From Cupriavidus sp. D39 (GTDB lineage Bacteria; Pseudomonadota; Gammaproteobacteria; Burkholderiales; Burkholderiaceae), in assembly GCF_026627925.1 (NCBI RefSeq), contig NZ_JAPNLE010000007.1, positions 186,001 through 250,000 on the forward strand: DNA of 64,000 bases, given 5' to 3'. The translations under genes were made by a program, and so were the position numbers. A model generated the notes under the pieces. It made no database searches and had not been told where the DNA came from. It saw nothing but the letters and a program-made list of their open reading frames with translations. Each line of letters begins with the position of its first letter. Position 1 is the first letter of the stretch. Positions 28,486-36,887 of this stretch are shown piece by piece.

Positions 28486-28986
28486 CGCTTCGGGCGCATC
28501 GATGTGCTGGTCAACAACGCGGGCATCATGCCGGTGTCGCTGATTGCACAGGGTTGCGTCGACGACTGGAGCCGCATGATCGATGTCAATATCAAGGGCG
28601 TGCTGTATGGCATCCACGCGGTGCTCGGCGGCATGCTGGCGCAGGGGGCGGGCCATGTCATCAATATCTCGTCCGTGGCGGGCCTGACGGTCGGCCCCGG
28701 CGGGGCTGTGTACTCTGGCACCAAGTTCGCCGTGCGCGCGATCAGCGAGGGGCTGCGCCAGGAATGCGTGGGCAAGGTGCGGGTGACCTCGATCTGCCCG
28801 GGGCTGGTGGCGAGCGAGCTGACCGAGAGCATTACCGTGCCGGCGTTCAAGGCGCGGGCGCAGCAACTCTATGAGGGCGCGATGTCGGCGGATGCGATCG
28901 CTGATGCCGTGGTCTATGCGATCTCGCAGCCCGGGCATGTGGCAGTGAACGAGATCGTCGTGCGGCCGCTGTCGCAGTCGTTCTGA
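28486..28986 (+). pseudogene. SDR gene, 5'-truncated duplicate
   Basis: This is the 3' part (from RFGRIDVLVNNAG to the stop) of the SDR at 27109, lacking the first 76 codons and so the NAD-binding glycine motif. An open frame continues upstream into the 168-bp insert (from 28366), but that part has no SDR features. It should not give a functional enzyme. Confidence 0.9.
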
Positions 28987-29466
28987 GCGGAGGGGAGGGA
29001 ATACGAGAGGGCATGTTTGCGCGGCTTCGGCCTTAGAATGCGGGAGCGGCGCCGCCGGCCATCGGCTGGCCGGTTGCCCGCCCCCATCTCATCACTCAAG
29101 CCATGTGTCCTCCCGGTCCCGATCCCGCGCCAGATGTTGATACGCCCGCCTCGCCATCCCGCAAGCGCGCCACCATCGGCCGCCTGCTCAAGGAGGCGCG
29201 CCAGGCATTCTCTGAAAAAGGGCTGGCCGGCGCGCGCGTGGACGACATCGCGCGCGCGGCGGGCGTGACCAAGCAGCTCGTCTATCACTACTTCAACAGC
29301 AAGGACCAGTTGTTTGCCAGCGTGCTGGATGAGTCGGCGCAGGATGTGCTGGCGGACCTGCTGGCGCTGGAACTGGATCACCTGCCGCCCACGCAGGCGC
29401 TGCGGGTGCTGCTGGAGCATGCCTTTGACCAGTACCGCCACGACCCGACCCTAGGCTCGTTGGCGC
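28486..29466 (+). repeat. 981-bp direct repeat, copy 2
   Basis: This is the second copy of the unit at 27337-28317. After 29466 the intact TetR gene continues. A short stretch beyond the end (GCGCTTTCACG) is shared again with imperfect matches, so the break may have occurred in a microhomology. Confidence 0.93.
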
Positions 29467-29837
29467 AGGAAGGGCTGCGCTTTCACGAGCACAACGCCCA
29501 GCGTGCCAACCGCTTCCAGGCCCGCGCGCCCGCACTGGTGGCGCAGATGGAGCGCATCCTGCTGCGCGGCGCGCAGTGCGGCGAATTCCGGCCCGATATC
29601 GACGCGCGCCTGTTCTATGCCGCCTCGGCGCTGCTGACCACCGGCGGCTTTACCAACCGCTATACGGTGTCGGCGGTGGCCGGGTTCGATACCACCGCGC
29701 CGCAGGGGGTAGCGGCGTGGCGCCAGTTCTCGGTGGACTTCGTGCTGGCCGCGGTGCTGGCCGGCGAGCGCCCCTCGCTGCAGCGCCCGGCGGCCGATGC
29801 CGTGGCTTGCATACCTTCAGCCCATGCCCCACGCTGA
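29103..29837 (+). CDS. TetR/AcrR-family regulator (intact copy)
   Basis: The 244-residue regulator has the HTH at about 35-60 (ARVDDIARAAGVTKQLVYHYF) and a TetR_C-type ligand domain. It lies at the end of the LuxE-LuxC-SDR set and may control it. Its 3' end overlaps the convergent FAD-oxidoreductase gene by 21 bp. A start one or two codons downstream cannot be excluded, as no strong ribosome-binding site is visible. Confidence 0.88.
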   Translation: MCPPGPDPAPDVDTPASPSRKRATIGRLLKEARQAFSEKGLAGARVDDIARAAGVTKQLVYHYFNSKDQLFASVLDESAQDVLADLLALELDHLPPTQALRVLLEHAFDQYRHDPTLGSLAQEGLRFHEHNAQRANRFQARAPALVAQMERILLRGAQCGEFRPDIDARLFYAASALLTTGGFTNRYTVSAVAGFDTTAPQGVAAWRQFSVDFVLAAVLAGERPSLQRPAADAVACIPSAHAPR

Positions 29838-31463
29838 AAGCACAGCACCGGCAATCGCTAGCGCGCTCATGCTGCTGCGCTCGCTCTTGCCCAGGAAGCG
29901 CTGCACGCGCTGGGCTGCGATACGCCCCGGCATGCCATTGACGCCGCCACCCGGGTGGATGCCCGCGCCGCCGAAATACAGGCCCGCCACCGGCAGCGTG
30001 TTACCTCCCAGGCCGTAGGCCGGGCGCAGCGTATTGGAGCGCATGGTGCTGGTGTCGATATGCACCACGCAGCCGTTGACGGTATTCAGGCGCCGCGTGA
30101 AATCCGGCGCGGCTTCCATCCGGCGGGCGATCTCTTGCGTCTTCAGGCCGTCGACGTACTGGCTGGCCTGATCGATCACCTGCTGCGTCACGCGCTCGCG
30201 GATGGCATCCCAGCCCTCGCGTGGCTGCGTCGGCATGGCGGGCGGATAAAGGTAGACCGTATCCTGCCCGGCGGGCGCCAGCGATGGGTCCACGGCGCTC
30301 GGCGCGGTAATGGTGAGGTAGGGCAGGGTAGGCACCTCGCCCCGCGCCGAAGCGCGGAAGTTCTCCAGCACGGCTTCGGTCGTGCCGATCAGCAGGCAGG
30401 TTTTGCGCAGGTCCAGCCCGTCGCCGCGCTGGTCCTCAAAGCGCTTGAGCGAGATCTGGCCGTTAAGGGCCATGTCGACCTTCAGGGGCGACGCGCCGTG
30501 CGCGTTGGCCGGCGCGTGCGTGATGCGTGTCAGCAGCCGTGGCTCGACCTGGCCCGCGGTGACGAGGTCCAGCGCCACCTTGGGGTGGCAGCTGGCAATC
30601 ACGGCGCGCGCGTGGAACTCGCGGCCATTGGCAAGGCGCACCCCGCGCACGCGGCCCTGGTCGGCCACGATCTCCTGGACCGACGCGGACGTCAGGATCT
30701 CGCCGCCAAGTTCGCGCAAGCGGGCGGCCATCGCATTGGACAGCGTTTGCATGCCACCCACCACCCGGCCAACTCCGAAGCGGTGCAGGAAGCCGAGCAG
30801 CGCGTAGTAGATGCCGCTGCCGTCGCTGGTGATGGGGCCGGCCAGGCCGGTCAGGCAGCACATGGCCGAGATGGTGACCGGGTGCTCGAAACGCTCCAGC
30901 GCCGCCTGGTAGGCGGAGCCGGTGAGCAGCGTCATCAGCTCGGGCTTGAGCTTGCGGTTGCGCAAGGCCGCGCGGAACGCCTCGAACTTGGCGCCCACGT
31001 TCAGCTCGGCCGGGTCCACCCGCATCATGGGCACGGCCATATCGATGAAGGCCAGCACCACATCCATGAAGGTCAGAAAAGCGTCCGCATCCTTGGGGCT
31101 GAAGCGCCGGATTTCGTCGGCGGTCTTTTGGGGATCGCGCCAGAACACCAGCGAGGTGCCGTCCGGATGCAGGTAGACATAGCCCGGGGTCAGTTCGATC
31201 TGGCGGAAGCCATGGCGCTCAAGCTCCAGCTCCGCCGGCACCCGCGGATGCACGCGCATCGACATCATGTCCAGCGCGCAAGGGTGGACCAGGTGGCCAG
31301 GCGCCTCAGGCATCAGGTAGCCCGACGAGGCCATGCCGCCCACCTTGTCCAGCGCTTCGAGCACCAGCACCTTCTTGCCGGCGGCCGCCGGGTAGCAGCC
31401 AGCCGAAAGGCCATTGTGGCCGCCGCCGACGATGATGGCATCGTGGGTTTGCTTGCTTGTCAT
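29817..31463 (-). CDS. Phytoene-dehydrogenase-like FAD-dependent oxidoreductase
   Basis: The 548-residue protein has an N-terminal dinucleotide motif IIVGGGHNGLSAG and VLVLEALDKVGGMA. The C-terminal FAD signature is YGLGGNTLPVAGLYFGGAGI with HPGGGVNGMPG. It belongs to the CrtI/PYROXD2 group of desaturases and oxidases acting on hydrophobic substrates. A terminal hydrophobic segment (SALAIAGAVLSAWGMG) may touch the membrane. It is divergent from the second P450 with a shared operator-like dyad at 31558. The likely role is oxidation or desaturation of a lipophilic intermediate. Confidence 0.88.
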   Translation of the reverse strand: MTSKQTHDAIIVGGGHNGLSAGCYPAAAGKKVLVLEALDKVGGMASSGYLMPEAPGHLVHPCALDMMSMRVHPRVPAELELERHGFRQIELTPGYVYLHPDGTSLVFWRDPQKTADEIRRFSPKDADAFLTFMDVVLAFIDMAVPMMRVDPAELNVGAKFEAFRAALRNRKLKPELMTLLTGSAYQAALERFEHPVTISAMCCLTGLAGPITSDGSGIYYALLGFLHRFGVGRVVGGMQTLSNAMAARLRELGGEILTSASVQEIVADQGRVRGVRLANGREFHARAVIASCHPKVALDLVTAGQVEPRLLTRITHAPANAHGASPLKVDMALNGQISLKRFEDQRGDGLDLRKTCLLIGTTEAVLENFRASARGEVPTLPYLTITAPSAVDPSLAPAGQDTVYLYPPAMPTQPREGWDAIRERVTQQVIDQASQYVDGLKTQEIARRMEAAPDFTRRLNTVNGCVVHIDTSTMRSNTLRPAYGLGGNTLPVAGLYFGGAGIHPGGGVNGMPGRIAAQRVQRFLGKSERSSMSALAIAGAVLSAWGMG

Positions 31464-31557
31464 GTTGTCTCCATCCTGTTTGTCGTTCTGGGTGCAGCCT
31501 TGGCGCCCGGATGGCTCCGGTCAGTGCGTTTGGTCTTGCCCGTATCGCTTAAGTGGA

Positions 31558-31576
31558 TCACAATTGCGAAAAGTGT
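31558..31576. promoter_or_regulatory. TCAC-N11-GTGT dyad between FAD-oxidoreductase and P450 genes
   Basis: TCAC (31558-31561), AATTGCGAAAA and GTGT (31573-31576) are followed by TCAATAAAATATT, which could be a -10 region for the P450. One base differs from the ACAC-N11-GTGT consensus. It is 95 bp from the oxidoreductase start and 102 bp from the P450 start, so it may serve both. Confidence 0.45.
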
Positions 31577-31677
31577 TCAATAAAATATTGCTGACCCGGG
31601 GTCAAACGGTAATGCGGCCATACGGACGCTTCCCCGGTACGTATCCCCGGGCAATGACATCCAGTAAGGAGACCGAG

Positions 31678-32952
31678 ATGAGCAACAGCGCAGCACCCGC
31701 CCTCGAGACGGCTTTTGCCGGCGTGGCGGAGAACTACCGCGGCAGCGATGTCGACCTGCATGCGATCTACCGCGACATGCGCAGGAATTCGCCGGTGATC
31801 GCGGAGGATTTCATGGCACGCCTGGGCGTGCCCACCATCGCCGGGCTGGACCCCGACCGGCCCACCTTCACCCTGTTCAAGTACAAGGACGTGATGGCGG
31901 TGCTGCGCGACGCCACCAATTTCACCAGTGGCTTTATCGCCGAAGGCCTGGGCGCGTTCTTCGACGGACTGATCCTGACCGGCATGGACGGCGACGCGCA
32001 CCGCCGCGCGCGCGCCTTGCTGCAGCCTGTCTTCATGCCCGAGGTGGTCAACCGCTGGCGTGATGCCAAGATGGATCCGATCGTGCGCAACGAATACATC
32101 GTGCCGATGGCAGCCGCAAATCGGGCCGACCTGATGGACTTCGGCCTGCATTTCCCGATCCGGCTGATCTACTCGCTGATCGGCTTCCCGGATGACACGC
32201 CTGAACGGGTGGAGCAATACGCTGCTTGGGCGCTGGCCATCCTGGCCGGCCCGCAGGTCGATGCCGAACGGGCGGCCGCGGCGCGCAAGGCGGCCATGGC
32301 TGCGGCACAGGCGCTCTACGACGCAGTCAAGGTGGAGGTGGTCCAGGTCCGCAAGGATGGCGCCAATGGCGACGACCTGATCGGCCGGCTGATTCGTGCC
32401 GAGTACGAGGGGCGCCGGCTGGACGACCATGAGGTCGCCACTTTCGTGCGCTCCTTGCTGCCCGCCGCGGGCGAAACCACCACTCGCACCTTCGGCTCGC
32501 TGATGACGCTGCTGCTGGAGCGGCCTGCGCTGCTGGAGCGGGTGCGCCAGGACCGCAGCCTGGTGCCCAAGGCGATCGACGAAGCGGTGCGGTTCGAGCC
32601 GGTCGCCACCTTCAAGGTGCGACAGGCGGCGAAGGACGTAGAGATTAGCGGTGTCCTGGTGCCGAAGGGCGCGATGGTCCAGTGCATCGTCTCATCCGCA
32701 AATCGCGACGAGGAAGCCTTCGAGGACAGCGAGACCTTCGATATCGACCGCAGGCCAAAGCCTTCCTTCGGCTTTGGCTTTGGCGCGCATATGTGTATCG
32801 GCCAATACATCGCCAAGATCGAGCTTCAGGCGGCGGTCAACGCCATCCTGGACCTGCTACCCAATCTGCGGCTGGATCCGGACAAGCCGGCCCCCAGAAT
32901 CGCGGGGGCGCAGTTGCGCGGGCCGCATTCGGTGCCGGTCATCTGGGATTAA
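31678..32952 (+). CDS. Cytochrome P450 (second paralogue)
   Basis: The 424-residue P450 has AAGETTTRT in the I helix, EAVRFEP with the ExxR pair and the haem loop FGFGFGAHMCIGQY. It matches the P450 at 20174 along its whole length, including the unusual FIAEGLGAFFDGLIL segment and the terminal SVPVIWD. The start at 31678 follows AAGGAGACCGAG; the frame stays open upstream to 31414 but lacks a site. A [2Fe-2S] ferredoxin gene lies convergent 58 bp downstream. Confidence 0.94.
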   Translation: MSNSAAPALETAFAGVAENYRGSDVDLHAIYRDMRRNSPVIAEDFMARLGVPTIAGLDPDRPTFTLFKYKDVMAVLRDATNFTSGFIAEGLGAFFDGLILTGMDGDAHRRARALLQPVFMPEVVNRWRDAKMDPIVRNEYIVPMAAANRADLMDFGLHFPIRLIYSLIGFPDDTPERVEQYAAWALAILAGPQVDAERAAAARKAAMAAAQALYDAVKVEVVQVRKDGANGDDLIGRLIRAEYEGRRLDDHEVATFVRSLLPAAGETTTRTFGSLMTLLLERPALLERVRQDRSLVPKAIDEAVRFEPVATFKVRQAAKDVEISGVLVPKGAMVQCIVSSANRDEEAFEDSETFDIDRRPKPSFGFGFGAHMCIGQYIAKIELQAAVNAILDLLPNLRLDPDKPAPRIAGAQLRGPHSVPVIWD

Positions 32953-33010
32953 CTGCTGGGATTCACCGCTGGGAGGGGCGGGGGCGCTGCAAGCGCCCCG
33001 CTTGCTTCGC

Positions 33011-33337
33011 TCAGAGCTGGGAAGCAGGCAGGTGCACCACCAGGCCGTCCAGTTCCGGTGCCATCGTCAGCATGCAGGACAAGCGGCTGTTGGCGCGCCG
33101 CGGCTCGGCGGTGCTGTCCAGCATGGCATCCTCCATCTCGTCCACGGGCGGCAGCTTGTCCAGCCAGGCCTCCTCCACGAAGACGTGGCAGGTGCAGCAT
33201 TGGCAAGCGCCGCCGCAATCGCCGCTGATGCCGTCGACGCCGCGCTCCAGGGCGCTTTGCATGACCGTGGCGCCGGTTGACACCTCGACATCGGTACGGG
33301 TGCCATCGTGGCGGATATACGAAAGCTTGGGCATCAT
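33011..33337 (-). CDS. [2Fe-2S] ferredoxin (adrenodoxin/putidaredoxin type)
   Basis: The 108-residue ferredoxin has the cluster ligands in GDCGGACQCCTCHV (Cys-X5-Cys-X2-Cys) and a distal Cys in SRLSCML, the spacing of vertebrate-type P450 ferredoxins. The start at 33337 (MMPKLSYI) follows AGAGGAGACA; the longer frame upstream belongs to no family. It ends the acyl-CoA dehydrogenase operon and lies tail-to-tail with the second P450, for which it is the likely electron donor. No reductase gene is in the window. Confidence 0.92.
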   Translation of the reverse strand: MMPKLSYIRHDGTRTDVEVSTGATVMQSALERGVDGISGDCGGACQCCTCHVFVEEAWLDKLPPVDEMEDAMLDSTAEPRRANSRLSCMLTMAPELDGLVVHLPASQL

Positions 33338-33375
33338 TGTCTCCTCTGGGTCTTCTTGCGTTGCAGCCGGGCGCG

Positions 33376-34500
33376 CTATAGCGACCGGCTGATGATTTCC
33401 TTCATGATTTCGGACGTGCCGCCGTAGATGCGCGCAACCCGTGCATCCACCCACGAGCGGCCGATCTTGTACTCGCTCATGAAGCCGTAGCCGCCGTGCA
33501 GCTGGAGCAATTCGTCGAGCAGCTTGCCTTGCAGCTCGGAGCCGAGCAGCTTGCACATCGCGCCCACCTCGGCGGTGAGCTCAAAGCGCATCGCCTTGGC
33601 CAGGCAGTCGTCGACGAAGACGCGCAGCATGGTGGCCTGCGCCTTCACCTCCGCGAGCTTGAAGCGCGTGTTCTGGAAGTCGAACACCGGCTTGCCAAAT
33701 ACCACCCGATCGCGGGTGTACTGGATGGTCTCCGCCAGCAATGCTTCAATCGACGCGGCGGCGCGGATGCCGATGATGGTGCGCTCCCACGCGAGCTGGT
33801 GGGTCAGGTAGCGGAACCCCTGGTTCTCTTCGCCAAGGCGATTCTCCGCCGGTACGCGGACATGATCGAAGAAGAGTTCCGAGGTGTCCTGTCCCTTCAG
33901 GCCGATCTTCTCCAGCAGCTTGCCCTTGGAGAAGCCGGGCCGGTCTTCCTCGACGCAGATCAGCGTCAGGTCCTTGGATTTCGGGTCGAGCTTGGTGGCC
34001 GTGACCATCAGGCCGGCATTGCCGCCATTGGTGATGAAGGTCTTCTGCCCGTTGACGATGTAGTCGCCGCCGTCCCGCGTGGCGCTGGTGCGCATCGAGC
34101 GCAAGTCGCTGCCGATGCCGGGCTCGCTCATGGCGATTACGCCGATCAGTTCGCCGCTGGCCATGCGGGGCAACCAGCGCTGCTTCTGCTCCTCGCTGCC
34201 GTAGGCGACGATGTACGGTGCGACGATCTCGGAATGCGTGGTGAAGCCGATGGCGGTGGCGTTGACGCGGGCCAGCTCCTCGATCATGACGGCGGAGTGG
34301 CCGAAGTCGCCGCCGGCGCCGCCATATTCCTCCGGTACCGTTGCGCACAGCAGGCCGATCTCGCCGGCCTTGCGCCAGATCTCCTTGGGCACGATGCCGG
34401 CCCGCTCCCAGTCGGGCAGGTGGGGCACGATCTCGCTGTCAATGAAGCGACGCGCCTGCTGGCGGAATAGTTCGTGGTCTTCTCGGAATACGGTCCGCAT
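33376..34500 (-). CDS. Acyl-CoA dehydrogenase
   Basis: The 374-residue flavoenzyme opens MRTVFREDHELFRQQARRFI. It has the flavin/substrate motif IAMSEPGIGSDLRSM, the central GQKTFITNGGNAGL and the C-terminal HGGYGFMSEYKIGR and RIYGGTSEIMKEII. The pattern is that of the long-chain/isovaleryl branch. It introduces the alpha-beta double bond into an acyl-CoA, with electrons to ETF. The start at 34500 is used because the family N-terminus begins there. It is one of three dehydrogenases in the same operon. Confidence 0.92.
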   Translation of the reverse strand: MRTVFREDHELFRQQARRFIDSEIVPHLPDWERAGIVPKEIWRKAGEIGLLCATVPEEYGGAGGDFGHSAVMIEELARVNATAIGFTTHSEIVAPYIVAYGSEEQKQRWLPRMASGELIGVIAMSEPGIGSDLRSMRTSATRDGGDYIVNGQKTFITNGGNAGLMVTATKLDPKSKDLTLICVEEDRPGFSKGKLLEKIGLKGQDTSELFFDHVRVPAENRLGEENQGFRYLTHQLAWERTIIGIRAAASIEALLAETIQYTRDRVVFGKPVFDFQNTRFKLAEVKAQATMLRVFVDDCLAKAMRFELTAEVGAMCKLLGSELQGKLLDELLQLHGGYGFMSEYKIGRSWVDARVARIYGGTSEIMKEIISRSL

Positions 34501-34544
34501 GGTCAAGTCTCTGAGGATAGGCGTCGTTGAGGGTGATGCGTGGT

Positions 34545-35627
34545 TCAGGCCTGAACGCGCTCGTGATGAGCGGGAAGGTCCAGGCGGCAGGCCGTCAGCG
34601 CGGGCCACAGCGCCGCGGCGCCGGCAACGCACACGCCCTGGCCGAGGCGCTGCGACCAGGAGGTGGCATTGCCGAATTCACTGCGCCAGGACCAGAGCCG
34701 CCGCGTGGACAGGTGCAGCGCATGTTCATGGGTAAAGCCGATGGCGCCATGCACCGTGTGCGCGACCGACGCCGCCACGCCCGCGGCTTCGGCACCGCAG
34801 ACCTTGGCCGCGGCGATGGGCAGGGTGGCAAAGCCGCCGGCGGCATCAAGGGACAGGGCGAAGGCGCATTGCGCCGCGACCGCGGTAGCGCCGGCGTGCT
34901 CGGCGAGGACCGCCATCTGCTGCTGCAGCGCCTGGAAGGCGCCGATCGCCTTGCCGAACTGGACCCGCTCGGTGGCGTAGCGCGTGGTCAGCGCCAGCAC
35001 GGCCTGCGTGGCGCCGGCAATCTGCGCGCTGCGCATCAGCGCACCGCCGAGCTGGAGCACATCGGCGGGCGTTCCGGCAGGCAGCGGCGCACTGGATAGC
35101 GGGAACACATCATCGAAGTGCAGATCGTCGCGCGGCTCGCCGGCCGTGTTCTGGCGGGGTTGGCAACGCACCCCGGTGGTGTCCAGCAATACCACCGTCG
35201 GCTCGGGTCCGTCAGTCACCGCCACGACGCGCTGCACATGCCGGCCCCAGGGGATATCGCGCAGGGTGCCGCCGACGCGGCCACGCCGCAGGCTCAGCGC
35301 ACCGCCAGCGGCGATGCCCAGAGGCTCGTTCAGTGCTTCCAGGCCGCTCTGCCCGAGCAAGGCGTTGGCAAGCAGCGTCTCGGGCAGGGGCAACGGCAGG
35401 TTGTGCCGGCCAGCGGCGCGGACAATGACGAACAGGTCCGCCCAGCTGGCGCCGGCGCCGCCCCGGGCCTCGGGGGCGGCGGCGACGGCAAAGCCGGAGT
35501 CCTCCACGCTAGCCCAGAGTGACGCGGGCCAGGCGCCGGTTTCGCAGGTGCGCAGCAGCTCTGCCGTGACGGTGTCGCCAAGCAGGCGCTCGATGGTGCT
35601 CTCGAAGATCTCTTGCATGGGATTCAC
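34545..35627 (-). CDS. Acyl-CoA dehydrogenase-like protein (short, divergent subunit)
   Basis: The 360-residue acyl-CoA dehydrogenase-family protein aligns to the fold (RVQFGKAIGAFQALQQQMA, then AKVCGAEAA and HGAIGFTHEH), but the catalytic and flavin motifs are weak. Such genes usually pair with an upstream canonical dehydrogenase to form heteromeric enzymes for bulky cyclic or steroid-like acyl-CoAs. It is coupled to that partner by a GTGA overlap at 35624-35627 (GTG start); an ATG at 35618 is an alternative. Confidence 0.87.
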   Translation of the reverse strand: MNPMQEIFESTIERLLGDTVTAELLRTCETGAWPASLWASVEDSGFAVAAAPEARGGAGASWADLFVIVRAAGRHNLPLPLPETLLANALLGQSGLEALNEPLGIAAGGALSLRRGRVGGTLRDIPWGRHVQRVVAVTDGPEPTVVLLDTTGVRCQPRQNTAGEPRDDLHFDDVFPLSSAPLPAGTPADVLQLGGALMRSAQIAGATQAVLALTTRYATERVQFGKAIGAFQALQQQMAVLAEHAGATAVAAQCAFALSLDAAGGFATLPIAAAKVCGAEAAGVAASVAHTVHGAIGFTHEHALHLSTRRLWSWRSEFGNATSWSQRLGQGVCVAGAAALWPALTACRLDLPAHHERVQA

Positions 35628-36772
35628 CGTAGCCCGAGCCCGCGCGCAATAATGCCGCGCAGGATTTCGCGCGTGCCACCGCGCAGGGAAAAGGAGGGGG
35701 CCATTTGCATCAGGTAGGCCAGCACTTGGGCGTGGTCGCTGCCGCCGCCCACGCTCGGCGGCAGGTCCAGCAGCAGTTGCGCCACCTCCGGGATATCCTG
35801 CTCGAACTGCGTGCCGAGGTCCTTCACGCAGGAGGCGGCCCAGGCCGGATTGTTGCCCGCCGCCAGTTCCGCGGTGACGGACAGGGACATTTGCCGCAGC
35901 GTGAAGAGGCGGGCAGCCAGGCGGCCGATCTCCCGCGCCTGCAGCGCATCGGGATGCTTGCCGACGGCGTCGATCAGCGTTTGCAGCAGGGCAATGCTGC
36001 TGAGAAAGCGCTCCGGGCCGCTGCGCTCGAAGGCCAGCTCCGCCGTCACCTGTTCCCAGCCCTGGCCCTCGATGCCGACCAAGGCGTCGGCGCCGAGTTG
36101 CACGTCGTCAAAATAGACTTCGTTGAAATGCTCGCCGCCGGCCAGGTCCCGGATCGGACGGATCGTGATGCCTGGCGATTCAAGGTCGATGATGAACTGC
36201 GACATCCCCTGGTGGCGCGACGCGGGCTTCTCGCCGGTGCGCACCAGGGCAATCATGTACCGCGAGTAATGCGCGTTGGTGGTCCAGAGCTTATGCCCGT
36301 TGAGTACCCAGCCAGCGCCCCGGCGCTGGGCGCGCGTGCGGATCGAGGCCAGGTCCGAACCGGAATTGGGCTCGCTCATGCCGATGCAGTAGTAGCTCTC
36401 GCCGCGGCAGATGCCCGGCAGGTATTTGTCGCGCTGGGCCTCGGTGCCGTAGCGCAGGATCTGCGGGCCGCTCTGCCGGTCGGCGATCCAGTGCGCGGAT
36501 ACGGGCGCGCCGGCGGCAAGCAGTTCCTCGATCACGACATAGCGCGCGAACGGTCCCGCCTCGCCGCCGCCGTAGCGTCGCGGCAGGGCCATGCCCAGCC
36601 AGCCGCGACGGCCGAGTTCGCGGCTGAATTCGGGATCGGCCCCCATCCACGAGTCGGCGCGCTGCAGCGGCGACCGATCCTTCAGGACTTCGGCAAGAAA
36701 GCCGCGGACTTGCTCACGCAAAGGCTCGGCGTCGGGTGGAATGCTGTGATAGCGGAATGCGTGCGTGGACAT
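35624..36772 (-). CDS. Acyl-CoA dehydrogenase (partner of downstream divergent subunit)
   Basis: The 382-residue protein has the active-site loop CIGMSEPNSGSDLASI, LNGHKLWTTNAHYSRYM and a C-terminal SLRGGTREILRGIIARGLG. Its length and motifs match the large partner of heteromeric acyl-CoA dehydrogenases such as the FadE pairs in side-chain degradation. The overlap with the next gene supports a complex. It could oxidise a CoA ester formed by the synthetase at 11695. Confidence 0.91.
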   Translation of the reverse strand: MSTHAFRYHSIPPDAEPLREQVRGFLAEVLKDRSPLQRADSWMGADPEFSRELGRRGWLGMALPRRYGGGEAGPFARYVVIEELLAAGAPVSAHWIADRQSGPQILRYGTEAQRDKYLPGICRGESYYCIGMSEPNSGSDLASIRTRAQRRGAGWVLNGHKLWTTNAHYSRYMIALVRTGEKPASRHQGMSQFIIDLESPGITIRPIRDLAGGEHFNEVYFDDVQLGADALVGIEGQGWEQVTAELAFERSGPERFLSSIALLQTLIDAVGKHPDALQAREIGRLAARLFTLRQMSLSVTAELAAGNNPAWAASCVKDLGTQFEQDIPEVAQLLLDLPPSVGGGSDHAQVLAYLMQMAPSFSLRGGTREILRGIIARGLGLR

Positions 36773-36887
36773 GATTCGAGGTGGGCGCGAGGTGGGCGCA
36801 AGCCGGGCGGGTGCGGTGAATACCGCGAGGCGACGGTGCTGCCAACACCGCGGCAGCGTGGGCCACCGCGGCTGGGTGGCCGCTGAC

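Noticed and set aside
28366..28986. Open frame fusing the 168-bp insert to the SDR 3' part as a new protein
   Set aside because: The insert part has no SDR motif and no ribosome-binding site; the frame is open only by chance in GC-rich DNA, so it is listed as a truncated SDR.
29955..31583. A 542-codon forward frame opposite the FAD-dependent oxidoreductase
   Set aside because: The opposite strand has clear FAD motifs at both ends; this frame has none and is a codon-bias shadow.
33338..33556. N-terminal extension of the [2Fe-2S] ferredoxin to 181 residues
   Set aside because: It would overlap the acyl-CoA dehydrogenase gene, while a good start with AGAGGAGACA lies at 33337.
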